DNA of 64,000 nucleotides from positions 1 through 64,000 of the forward strand of contig DAIDGQ010000018.1 in NCBI GenBank assembly GCA_027452215.1. Reading direction: 5' to 3'. Made by a program: the position numbers and the translations under genes. A model generated the notes under the pieces. That model was given only the letters and a program-made list of their open reading frames with translations. It searched no databases and had not been told where the DNA came from. This document shows, one piece after another, positions 20,801 through 27,912 of the stretch (positions are counted from its first letter, which is position 1; every line of letters begins with the position of its first letter). The DNA comes from Granulicella sp. (GTDB taxonomy: Bacteria; Acidobacteriota; Terriglobia; Terriglobales; Acidobacteriaceae).

Positions 20801-21117
20801 AGCAACGCCTGATGGGAGTCCAGTCGCAGCCCTCCTGCAGCCTCCGTCGTATGGCACTTGTAGCAACTCTGCGCCAGCACCGGGCGAACCTTCTGCGTAA
20901 AGAACTGCGTATTATCTTCGTTCGACTCAGTCGGCCCCGCACTCTGCGTAACAGCCGACGTCTTCACTGGCGCCGCGGCCTGAGCGACCGTCGTCGTCGC
21001 AGGCTTGTCCTGTCCATGTACCGTCGTCAAGCTCGACCCTGCAAACCCAATCGTCATGATGGTACATGCGCCTAGGACGCTCGCAAACTTCCGATGAGAG
21101 TTCCAGAGCTTCGTCAC
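17815..21117 (-). CDS. Planctomycete-type cytochrome with DUF1549 and DUF1553 domains
   Basis: About 1100 residues. I place the start at GTG 21117, whose GTGA overlaps the TGA stop of the upstream ABC ATPase and leads directly into a signal peptide (RKFASVLGACTIMTIGFAGS, ending VHGQ). Two planctomycete cytochrome C modules follow, with haem motifs CYKCH (about 85-89) and CGSCH (about 205), each followed by an AGGLxLxSxxALLxGG block. Next are DUF1549 (WPQTSAPM onward, including HWLDVARYGD and CARCHDHKYDPI) and DUF1553 toward the C-terminus. CARCH is a third potential haem-type motif. Its function is unknown in the literature as far as I know. The overlap with the importer ATPase means it is translated with the transporter. 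Confidence 0.9.
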   Translation of the reverse strand: MTKLWNSHRKFASVLGACTIMTIGFAGSSLTTVHGQDKPATTTVAQAAAPVKTSAVTQSAGPTESNEDNTQFFTQKVRPVLAQSCYKCHTTEAAGGLRLDSHQALLQGGDSGPAIVPGAPDKSLLIEAVMQTGDLKMPPKGGKLSDGDIANLVEWVKRGGTWDSAEAAMPVVALTSAEAKGAPGTDYFENKVRPILVNSCGSCHQERSAGGLSLTSRAALLKGGDLGPAVVPGDPEKSLLLIAVHQTGALKMPKGGKLSPDEVEVLTEWIRMGAPWPQTSAPMVATGKQITDDMRHFWSFMPLVDPPVPAVKDAALKDWAKTDIDHFVLAKLEEKGMKPASIADKRTLIRRATLDLIGLPPTPEEIEAFEKDKSPDAFAKVVDRLLASKQYGERWGRHWLDVARYGDDDIRGLDPRGRGYMPMDGAWVYRDWVIKQFNDDLPYDQFVKRQLAGDLMSAHPTPEDLKGTGFLGGAPWIWDQAEPIQGRADERNERIDAVTRGFLGLTVACARCHDHKYDPILAKDYYALGGIFASSNYKEYAFVPESEINFWREKFKDANEKDKAAQEYSKSETQMLAKAYAAQSSKYMVAAWKVAGKPKMKVQDAADAAQLEPEMLDRWVAFLAKKPLFYPYLKDWQAMIAEGGTEDQARYLADSFQKRINDLEIEEQAIEDENDKIKAKAGVPTEREKDVKPNEFDTYDQFCPGCTLELKVMSTEKANLYEDLFLRQLGTGIFDERGLPGLFVFRGWDLQRRLGAAEQAYLAELQKDGSNYKKLGQVYPFVHGMSDRPQAVNIALDLRGNPHAHGDVVQRGFLTVLSPPGGKPYTQGSGRLQLAEDIVASPLATRVIVNRVWKWHFGTGIVNTADNFGKVGDPPSDPELLDYLAVQFRKNGMSLKKLQRMIMLSAVYEQSSKETPEEHVKDPLNRYYSHFSVQRLDAEQLRDSMLFVAGDLDTKDPGGPATPLGIENDKRTVYAKVSRFRIDPFLQAFDFPNPTFTSEQRFSTNVPVQRLYFMNDPFVYKQAEVLSKRVYSAGDDAARITEAYRLLYGRVPSVAELQAGVEFLKTTPERPGYLVNQEPISAWKEYCRVLFSSNDFEFLN

Positions 21118-22115
21118 CGTGTCTCTCCAACTTCGTGGAATACACCCACCCGTCCCGCAAGACCTGAATCCTCGCCGCAACGATCCAGCGCCGTCCGCCG
21201 TCCGCTAAGATCCGTCAGTCGACCGCCGTTCGAGACGGCTTCGATATGCTCTACAAGGTCCAGAAACTCCTGCCCATGACTGCGCAGCGTCATACCGCCT
21301 TCCGCCAACTTCATATCCAGCGCCACGCGCGAGCCACAAGCATCGTCCTTGCTCTCCCGCGCCAGCACAATCACGCGAGTACCCAAAAACAGCGCCTCCG
21401 CCGTATTGTGCGTCACGAACACCACCGTCGGCCGAGTCTCGCTCCACACCGACCGCAATAGCCGCTGCAAGCTTCCGCGCGTCGATGGGTCCAGCGCGCT
21501 GAACGCCTCATCCATCAACAGCACTCGATTCTTCATCATCAGCGCCTGCGCAATCGCAACCCTCTGCTGCATCCCGCCCGACAACTGGTGCGGGTACTTC
21601 CCCGCATCGGACGCCTGCAATCCCATATGCGCGAGCTGCCGAAATGCCTCCTCCCGCACCGCTCGCCGCGCCCCCCAGAAGCTCGGTCTCAGCCTTCCAA
21701 GAATGTGATAGTTCGACGTTAACGGCCCCATCATCAAGTTATCCAGCACCGTCCGGTCCGGAAACAGCGAATAACGCTGCGGGACGTATCCCGACCTAGC
21801 ATCCACCCGTTCCACCTTCGACCCCGCCACCGAAATCGTTCCTTCGGTCGGCCGCTCCTGTCCCAGCAACATTCGCAGCAGCGTGCTCTTGCCGCATCCC
21901 GTCTCTCCCAGCAGTACAACGAACTCGCCCTCTTCTATCTCCAGCGAAATATTCTCCAACACGCTCCGCCGCGCAGCCCGTCCCAGCGCATACGACACCG
22001 ACACATCCTCAATCGAAATCGACTTAGCCGCCTGCGCCTCCACCTCGGCCACAGCCCGCACCGCACGCTCCTCACCAAACAGAGGAAGGCCAGCCGTTAT
22101 CTCAGGCGTACTCAT
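21114..22115 (-). CDS. ABC transporter ATPase of the urea/guanidine carboxylase-linked importer
   Basis: About 333 residues from ATG 22115, which overlaps the permease stop as ATGA; an in-frame ATG at 22127 is a less likely start. Walker A is GETGCGKST, the signature is LSGGMQQRVAIAQAL, and Walker B is RVLLMDEAFSALD, followed by the switch VFVTHNTAEA. It belongs to the NitT/TauT-like ATPases that energise import of small nitrogen or sulfur compounds. The chain substrate-binding protein, permease, ATPase is tightly packed, and the stop overlaps the following cytochrome gene by 4 bases. Confidence 0.93.
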   Translation of the reverse strand: MSTPEITAGLPLFGEERAVRAVAEVEAQAAKSISIEDVSVSYALGRAARRSVLENISLEIEEGEFVVLLGETGCGKSTLLRMLLGQERPTEGTISVAGSKVERVDARSGYVPQRYSLFPDRTVLDNLMMGPLTSNYHILGRLRPSFWGARRAVREEAFRQLAHMGLQASDAGKYPHQLSGGMQQRVAIAQALMMKNRVLLMDEAFSALDPSTRGSLQRLLRSVWSETRPTVVFVTHNTAEALFLGTRVIVLARESKDDACGSRVALDMKLAEGGMTLRSHGQEFLDLVEHIEAVSNGGRLTDLSGRRTALDRCGEDSGLAGRVGVFHEVGETR

Positions 22116-22972
22116 GCTTGAAACCATGGATGCAGCCTCCTATTAATCGTTCGCAGCGAAAAATCAATCAGAAAGAGCAGAAGCGCAACCCAGAGCACAT
22201 ACGGCAAGATCACATCCATCCCCATGTGCCGCCTCATAATCGCGATCCGGTATGCTAGTCCATCCGACGCCGCAATCATCTCGCCCGCAAACAGAAACAG
22301 CATCATCGGTTTCAGATTCAGCCGCAGGCTATTGATGACCTGTGGCATCACCTGCCGGAACACCACCCGGTACGCTACATCGAAATTGTTCGCATCCAGC
22401 GTAAACGCCTTCACGATCTGTTCCTGAGGAACCGCCTTCACCATCTGCGTCACATCCAGAATCATCGTCGGAGCCACGCCGATCACGATCAGCGCAATCT
22501 TCGACCACTCATCGATCCCAAACGCAATGAACAAAATCGGAAGCAGCGACAACGCAACAATCTTGTCGAAGAACAAAAAGAACCGCAAAAATCCAGCGCC
22601 AAACCACGGAAACAATCCGATGTGTACCGCCAGCACCACGAAAGGAATCAGCAGCCCCAGGCTGATGAAGAATCGCTTCCCACTCGAGGCCGTATCCTTC
22701 CATATCATTGAGTGGCGAAGCCGCTCCCACGTCGACGCATTGTCCGGAGCAATGTAGTCGTCCTCCTCAGCCGGCTCCAGCACTGCCGACCGGACTCCCG
22801 CAAGCAATTGGTGCCCGCTCGGCACCACACGGTCTTCCGGATTTTCCCGATGCCGCGCAATCGACGTCTGCATATAAAGCCCGATGCACACCACAAACAA
22901 CACCGCGGAAAGCGCCTGCGCTAACAGTCGGTTAGGTCTTGCCTGGATGTCGAATGGAGACAGATTCGTCAT
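22112..22972 (-). CDS. ABC transporter permease (urea carboxylase-linked family)
   Basis: A 286-residue inner-membrane protein. It has one N-terminal helix, a hydrophilic periplasmic insert (about 40-95), then a BinPDT-type permease core. The EAA-like loop lies around AFTLDANNFDVAYRVVFRQVMP. The insert between the first and second helices is typical of the importer family encoded near urea carboxylases. It starts 6 bases after the binding-protein stop and overlaps the ATPase gene as ATGA. Confidence 0.9.
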   Translation of the reverse strand: MTNLSPFDIQARPNRLLAQALSAVLFVVCIGLYMQTSIARHRENPEDRVVPSGHQLLAGVRSAVLEPAEEDDYIAPDNASTWERLRHSMIWKDTASSGKRFFISLGLLIPFVVLAVHIGLFPWFGAGFLRFFLFFDKIVALSLLPILFIAFGIDEWSKIALIVIGVAPTMILDVTQMVKAVPQEQIVKAFTLDANNFDVAYRVVFRQVMPQVINSLRLNLKPMMLFLFAGEMIAASDGLAYRIAIMRRHMGMDVILPYVLWVALLLFLIDFSLRTINRRLHPWFQA

Positions 22973-22978
22973 AGCTCG

Positions 22979-24076
22979 CTAAAGTTTTCCTTGTTCCGCC
23001 GCCTGCATATAGGCGGAGTTAAAACGTAGCCGTACACGCGCCTTATTTCCCTGCACGGTACCGTTCGGGTACGCGATCGCAACGTCATCGACCGAGTGAA
23101 TTCCTTGCCCCAGCAACCCATGCGTGAAGCAAAACTGCCGCACCAGGTCCATCTTCTTCTGCACATCCGTTCCGTCCGCAAAGTCCACTGCTGACTTCGG
23201 CGAAGCAAACAGCGCCGTCGTCCTCAACTGTTCCTTGTACGACTCCACTGAATCGCCCGAAGCCGCAGCCGAGTACTTCAGCGCATTCGACTGCCCCGCC
23301 GCCACCTGCTGAATCGTCTCGTACCATGCGGCCGTCAGCGCTTTAGCAAACTTTTGTCCATTCGGCGTATTCAGAACCTCGGTCCGAACCACCATCAGGT
23401 CAAGAATCTCGCCCGGAATCTTCGAAGAATCGAAGATCGAATGCACGCTCTTGTCTGCCACGATCTGGCTCACGAGCGGCTTCCACGTCACCACCGCCTG
23501 GTTCGACCTGTTATTCAAAAACGCCGCCACAATATCCGCGTCCGACGTGTTGATCAAGTGCAGCTTGCCCAGCTGGGATTGCTGTCCGTTCAGCACCATC
23601 CCGCGCTCCAGCAGATACTCAGAAACCGTCTTCTGCACAAGCATGATAGGCTTCCCCGGCAGCGTCTGGAACGTCAGGTTATCCCGCACCAGCACCGCAT
23701 CGTTGCCGTTGCTATAGTCGCCCACGATGATCGCAGTAGAATCCACTCCCGCGGCCGCCGGCATATCCAGCGCCTCCATATTCGTCATCGCACAAGCATC
23801 GATATTCTTCGCCACAAACGAATCCAGCGACGCCGCGTAGTCGAACCGCTGGACCTTAATCGCAATTCCGTATTTGTCCGCCCACTTCTTCAAAATCCCC
23901 GACTTCTGCATGTAAAAGTAGGGATTCCAGCCCGCATACACAGACCACCCCACCGTAAAGGTAGGAGCCTGTGCGTCCGCCGTCACAGCATTCAAACTAC
24001 CAACCAACAGGGTGAGGCTGCACGCCAACAACGAGACAATTCCGAGCCGCTTCGATTGCATGGACACCTGGATCAT
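22979..24076 (-). CDS. Periplasmic substrate-binding protein, urea carboxylase-region type
   Basis: A 365-residue binding protein with a signal peptide ending ADAQ. An internal ATG at 24061 with AGGTG upstream is an alternative start. The mature protein begins TFTVGWSVYAGWNPYFYMQK, followed by the family blocks IDACAMTNMEALDMPAAAG, DYSNGND and IPGEILDLMVV. These match the binding-protein family named for its place next to urea carboxylase genes (ABC_peri_uca). It is the first gene of the minus-strand importer and cytochrome operon. Given the DUF1989 genes on the other arm, guanidine or a related small nitrogen compound is the likely ligand; this is inferred from context only. Confidence 0.9.
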   Translation of the reverse strand: MIQVSMQSKRLGIVSLLACSLTLLVGSLNAVTADAQAPTFTVGWSVYAGWNPYFYMQKSGILKKWADKYGIAIKVQRFDYAASLDSFVAKNIDACAMTNMEALDMPAAAGVDSTAIIVGDYSNGNDAVLVRDNLTFQTLPGKPIMLVQKTVSEYLLERGMVLNGQQSQLGKLHLINTSDADIVAAFLNNRSNQAVVTWKPLVSQIVADKSVHSIFDSSKIPGEILDLMVVRTEVLNTPNGQKFAKALTAAWYETIQQVAAGQSNALKYSAAASGDSVESYKEQLRTTALFASPKSAVDFADGTDVQKKMDLVRQFCFTHGLLGQGIHSVDDVAIAYPNGTVQGNKARVRLRFNSAYMQAAEQGKL

Positions 24077-24272
24077 TCGAGGGTTAAATTTGCGCTTCGC
24101 CCGTTCTCTGCATAGTGCAGGCAGCGCTGGTTGGGATATCCGACGACACGCCTTACATCAGACATCCAAAATCAACTAATCAGTAAAGCTTAAAACCGAA
24201 CCGGCACAAATCCCAGCCGCATTTGAACTTGCAATCGAGAACATAGAAGGATGCCATACCGATCTCTCATGC

Positions 24273-25046
24273 TCACTCATCGTCGTCATCCTCATCCGCC
24301 CCAGGCTTCACACCCGCCTTTGCATCGCCCTTTTTCGCTTTGTATGTCCCATCCATCACCTGGTCAATCGTCGCCTTCATCTCAGCCGAGTCCGGAGCCA
24401 CATCCGGATCAAGCCGTGCGACGACATTGCCGTTCTTATCGATGATGAATTTGGTGTAGTTCCAATGCACCGGCCCACCCGCAGGAGCCTTCTTGCTCTT
24501 CGTCAGATAGCCATACAACGGCAGCTCGTCCTCCCCTGTAATCTTCGAAACCGCCATCACGGGGAAGTCGACATTAGCATCCGCATATGCCTTCTGAACC
24601 TCAGTCGGCGTCCCTGGCTCCGCCAGCCCGAACTGATTCGAGGGCACGCCAAGCACGACCAAACCCTTGCTCTTGTATGCATCATTTAGCTTGATCAGCC
24701 CCGGCAGTTGTTCACCGTATGCAGACTTCCGGCCCAGATTCACAATCAGGATGCACTTTCCCTTGAAGTTTGAAAGCAGAACATCCTTCCCATCCGCGCC
24801 TGGTAGCGTGTAGTCGTAAGCGTTCTTCTCGCCGTTCGCTATCTGCACCTCGGGTGGAACTGGCTTCTTCTTGCTCGCAGCGTGTGACGTCTGTCCAATT
24901 CCAATCACGCTGATGTTCAGGGTTGGCAACAGCGCATATCCCTGACCCGTAACCGCCAACATGGCCATCACACCGACCCAACGAATGTATCTTGAGCAAC
25001 CCAGCAAGAAATACCTGGCAGGCTCATCCGGCTTCACCTCAAACAC
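24273..25046 (-). CDS. Glutathione-peroxidase-fold protein lacking the catalytic cysteine
   Basis: A 257-residue protein with an N-terminal hydrophobic segment (about 22-52) that should export or anchor it. The fold is plain from YDYTLPGADGKDVLLSNFKG, VVLGVPSNQFGLAEPGT and HWNYTKFIIDKNGNV. In glutathione peroxidases the loop after the first strand carries the peroxidatic Cys or Sec (NVASKCG). Here it reads NLGRKSAYGE, with an ordinary TCT serine codon, so it is neither Cys nor a TGA Sec. The partner Gln (SNQFG) and the Trp-Asn pair (HWNYT) are kept. The second usual Cys (FPCNQF) is also Ser. It may be a non-peroxidatic scaffold, a chaperone or a binding protein. It sits at the head of the minus arm, separated from the binding protein by 196 bases. 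Confidence 0.85.
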   Translation of the reverse strand: MFEVKPDEPARYFLLGCSRYIRWVGVMAMLAVTGQGYALLPTLNISVIGIGQTSHAASKKKPVPPEVQIANGEKNAYDYTLPGADGKDVLLSNFKGKCILIVNLGRKSAYGEQLPGLIKLNDAYKSKGLVVLGVPSNQFGLAEPGTPTEVQKAYADANVDFPVMAVSKITGEDELPLYGYLTKSKKAPAGGPVHWNYTKFIIDKNGNVVARLDPDVAPDSAEMKATIDQVMDGTYKAKKGDAKAGVKPGADEDDDDE

Positions 25047-25371
25047 TCGTCAACTCCTAAATAGAACGTTGCATCCGATCAAAACTCGGATAACCGGGAC
25101 ATCGGAAGGTTCAATCCCTCGCTAGCTGGGGACACATCAATCTGTTGATTTGCTCTTACACTAAGCTCCCGCCCGCTGAAATCCAATCCTTATCGTCAAC
25201 GGCAATGAGTTGCATAGACACTTTCAATGGATAGCCTCTGCCTATTGCCTCCATTCAACCCGCAAATACCGACCTCCCGCCCATCCATTTCCTCTACTAT
25301 CAAATTCAACAACTCATCATCCATTTCCACGCTAACTACCCCTCAAGAAACGTCGGAGGAGCTCACAAGAC
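25047..25371. promoter_or_regulatory. Divergent control region of the nitrogen block
   Basis: This 325-base gap lies between the minus-strand redoxin-fold gene and the plus-strand propeller gene, at the head of the catabolic arm. It contains an inverted repeat ATCCGA-N7-TCGGAT at 25073-25091, starting 27 bases upstream of the redoxin-fold start, which could be an operator. GGAGGA at 25355-25360 precedes the propeller start by 11 bases. I looked for the conserved segments of guanidine-I and guanidine-II riboswitches on both strands and did not find them. Confidence 0.4.
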
Positions 25372-26394
25372 ATGTTCGTCCAGCACCACTCCCGGGCCAC
25401 GTTTAGCCGAGCCTTCCTTCTCTCCGCGTCCGTCTTGTCTCCGTCGCTCGTGGCTCAGCAACCCACTTCGAGTCCCGCCACCCATAGACCTCACATCGTT
25501 CGACCAGGCGTCAACATTCCTGGTGTCTCGCGCTCCATGTCCGAGATCAAAAAGGACGCCGTCTTCACGATCCCGGGCAGTCCCGACTGGTCCGTCGTAA
25601 CCTCCGACTCCCTGTGGGTCACCACCGGCCGCGACAGCCACATCGTCCAACTCCTCGCCGCCACCAATACCATCGGCAAAGTTCTCCCCGTTAAAGACCC
25701 GTGCTCCGGCGTCGCCAACGCCTTCGGCTCTCTCTGGTCGCCCAGCTGCGGAGACCACGTCCTTACCCGCTTCGACCCCGCCGATGGTCGAGTCATCGCA
25801 CAGATCCCCGCCGATCCCGCAAACTCTGAAGGCGGCATAACCGTCGGCGCAGGATCCATTTGGCTAGTCACGAAGCCATCCACGCTCGTCCGCATCGATC
25901 CCGCGAAGAACGCCATCATCGCCTCCATTCCCTTGCCTTCGGGCTCCGAGAACCCACTTTTCAGCGACGGCTTTGTCTGGGTCTCCTCCTACGAACACAA
26001 CGCGCTCCTCAAGGTCGATCCTGCGACCGCATCGATCGTCGCAACCATACCCATCGGTCCCAGGCCGCGCTTCCTCACCGTTGGCGCAGGCTCCATCTGG
26101 ACACTTAATCAGGGGGATGGCACAGTCTCCCGCGTCGACGAAAAAACGTCTAGGCTCATCGCTACCATCGCATGCGGAATCCCCGGCCCCGGCGGCGAGA
26201 TCACCTTCGGCGCGGACCATGTTTGGACCACCATGTTCGACTTTCCCATCACCGAAATCGACCCAGCCAGCAACAAGGTCGTCCAGCAGTGGGGTGGCCC
26301 CGGCGGCGACGGCCTCCGCTTCGGCCTCGGCTCGCTCTGGCTCTCCAATGGTCGCCAGGGCACCGTCTGGCGCCTCCCCCCCGATCAACCCTAG
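25372..26394 (+). CDS. Exported Vgb/YncE-like beta-propeller protein
   Basis: A 340-residue protein with a signal peptide ending LVAQ. It has repeated blades of about 42 residues of the form GAGSIW/GFVWVS...VxRIDPAxxxIxATI, as in virginiamycin B lyase-like and YVTN repeat proteins (for example VGAGSIWLVTKPSTLVRIDP and VGAGSIWTLNQGDGTVSRVD). Such folds bind ligands or partners and only some are lyases; I see nothing that decides between these. It is the first gene of the plus-strand arm, 75 bases before the DUF1989 pair, so it may be co-transcribed with the pathway genes. Confidence 0.82.
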   Translation: MFVQHHSRATFSRAFLLSASVLSPSLVAQQPTSSPATHRPHIVRPGVNIPGVSRSMSEIKKDAVFTIPGSPDWSVVTSDSLWVTTGRDSHIVQLLAATNTIGKVLPVKDPCSGVANAFGSLWSPSCGDHVLTRFDPADGRVIAQIPADPANSEGGITVGAGSIWLVTKPSTLVRIDPAKNAIIASIPLPSGSENPLFSDGFVWVSSYEHNALLKVDPATASIVATIPIGPRPRFLTVGAGSIWTLNQGDGTVSRVDEKTSRLIATIACGIPGPGGEITFGADHVWTTMFDFPITEIDPASNKVVQQWGGPGGDGLRFGLGSLWLSNGRQGTVWRLPPDQP

Positions 26395-26469
26395 CCCCGC
26401 GACGCTCTGAGTACACACCGTAAACCCAGCGCCCCAAACGAACATCAGCACCGCAAAGGATAGCCTCTT

Positions 26470-27183
26470 TTGAACTCATCAATCTTATGGGAGGAAACTC
26501 TCCCCGGATCGTCTACCTGGTCGCACATCCTCAAACGAGGAACCGCTCTGCGTATCGAAGCTCTTGAAGACAACTGCAACGTCGGAGCCATTTTGTTTAA
26601 TGCCGACAACTTCTCCGAGCGACTCAACTTGCCCGACACCCTCAAGGCCCAGCACATCGCCCGCCTCACCTCCGGCACCGTCCTCTACTCCGACATGGCC
26701 CGCATCCTCTGCTCCATCACCGACGACACCCTAGGCTGGCACGACCCTCTCGGTGGCTGTTCCGACCGTATGCTCGTTGCCAAAAAGTACGGGCTGTCCA
26801 CCTACCAGCAAGCTCGCAACGCCTGGCACCAAAATGCGTTCGACGGCTTCCTCATCGAGCTCGAAAAATACGGCCTCAGCAGCCGCGACCTCATGATGAA
26901 CATCAACTTCTTCTCCAAGGTCGAAGTCCACGACGACGGCAGCATGCACTTCATCCCAAGCCACGCTAAATCCGGCAGCGCCCTCGAACTCCGTGCCGAG
27001 ATGAACACACTCGTCATTCTCAACACCTGCCAGCACCCCATGGACCCCGACCCCGTCTACGCCCAGCGCCCCGTCAAGCTCACCCTCAAGAAAGTCGAAG
27101 CGCCCGGCCCTAACGATCTCTGCCGTACCTCCCGTCCTGAGAACGCCCGCGGCTTCACACTCACCGAACGTTACTTCCTCTAA
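26470..27183 (+). CDS. DUF1989 protein, urea carboxylase-associated protein 2 type (probable carboxyguanidine deiminase subunit)
   Basis: A 237-residue protein. There is no in-frame ATG near the conserved N-terminus, and the best start is TTG 26470 with AAAGGA about 9 bases upstream. The block LWEETLPGSSTWSHILKRGT and then NLPDTLKAQHIARLTSG, YSDMARILCSITDDTLGWHDPLGG match the family called urea carboxylase-associated protein 2. In bacteria where the pathway has been worked out, the two DUF1989 proteins encoded with this carboxylase form the carboxyguanidine deiminase (CgdAB), which converts carboxyguanidine to allophanate. It is followed after 21 bases by the partner gene. Which of the two corresponds to CgdA or CgdB I leave open. 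Confidence 0.9.
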   Translation: MNSSILWEETLPGSSTWSHILKRGTALRIEALEDNCNVGAILFNADNFSERLNLPDTLKAQHIARLTSGTVLYSDMARILCSITDDTLGWHDPLGGCSDRMLVAKKYGLSTYQQARNAWHQNAFDGFLIELEKYGLSSRDLMMNINFFSKVEVHDDGSMHFIPSHAKSGSALELRAEMNTLVILNTCQHPMDPDPVYAQRPVKLTLKKVEAPGPNDLCRTSRPENARGFTLTERYFL

Positions 27184-27204
27184 ACTCCCGGGACCCTTTT
27201 ACCT

Positions 27205-27912
27205 ATGCCAGAAAAAGTCATCCAGCTCAGCCCACGCCTGCCCGAGGACGCCATCGTCTCCGTCATCGTCAACGCCGGCGACCCCTTCGTCCACGAGATC
27301 CTAGCGGGCCAGTACATCCGCATCGTCGACCTAGAAGGCAACCAGGCCGTCGACACCCTCTTTTACAACGCCCACAATTACGCCGACCGTTACAGCGCCC
27401 AAGACACTATCCGCGAACAGCAGAACATCTATCTCACTACCGGAACAAAACTCATCTCCACCGAGCGCAACGTCCTTCTCACTATCGTCGCCGATACCTG
27501 TGGCCGCCACGACACCCTCGGCGGGGCCTGCTCCTGCGAGAGCAACATGGTCCGCTACGCCATCGAGAAGCGCTCCATGCACGCCTGCCGTCAGACCTTC
27601 CTCAAAGGCGCGATCGACTGGTCGCAACACTCCGGCCGCTCCCTCGACAAGCGCGATCTCACCGCCAACATCAACTTCTTCATGAACGTCCCCGTCACGC
27701 CCGCCGGCCAGCTCACCTTCGCCGACGGCGTCTCCGACGCAGGCAAATACGTCGAACTCCGCGCCGAAATAGATACCCTTATCGCCATCTCTAACTGCCC
27801 GCAGCTCAACAATCCCTGCAACGCCTACAACCCAACCCCCATCCAGGTCCTCATCTGGGAAGCCGACAAAATCCGCGCCACTGACGAAGCAGACAAGAGC
27901 ATCCATGTTTAA
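27205..27912 (+). CDS. DUF1989 protein, urea carboxylase-associated protein 1 type (probable carboxyguanidine deiminase subunit)
   Basis: A 235-residue protein with [21 protein letters not shown], the following [19 protein letters not shown] block and the metal-site region [18 protein letters not shown], diagnostic of urea carboxylase-associated protein 1. It overlaps the carboxylase start by 8 bases (the carboxylase ATG at 27905 lies before this stop at 27910-27912), which suggests coupled translation. Together with the preceding DUF1989 protein it is expected to form the heteromeric deiminase. This pairing is what points to guanidine rather than urea as the pathway substrate. Confidence 0.92.
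   Translation: MPEKVIQLSPRLPEDAIVSVIVNAGDPFVHEILAGQYIRIVDLEGNQAVDTLFYNAHNYADRYSAQDTIREQQNIYLTTGTKLISTERNVLLTIVADTCGRHDTLGGACSCESNMVRYAIEKRSMHACRQTFLKGAIDWSQHSGRSLDKRDLTANINFFMNVPVTPAGQLTFADGVSDAGKYVELRAEIDTLIAISNCPQLNNPCNAYNPTPIQVLIWEADKIRATDEADKSIHV

Noticed and set aside
21118-21180. Upstream extension of the DUF1549/DUF1553 gene to 21180
   Set aside because: The added 21 residues precede the signal peptide, overlap the ATPase gene deeply and contain no leader; the GTG at 21117 with a 4-base overlap fits better.
24700-24760. Selenocysteine in the glutathione-peroxidase-fold protein
   Set aside because: The codon at the catalytic position is TCT (Ser), not TGA, so no Sec is encoded.
25047-26469. 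Guanidine riboswitch upstream of the catabolic operon
   Set aside because: Neither the 325-base divergent region nor the 75 bases before the first DUF1989 gene shows the conserved ykkC (guanidine-I) segments or paired ACGR-loop hairpins of guanidine-II. A covariance-model search (Infernal with the Rfam guanidine models) would settle it.
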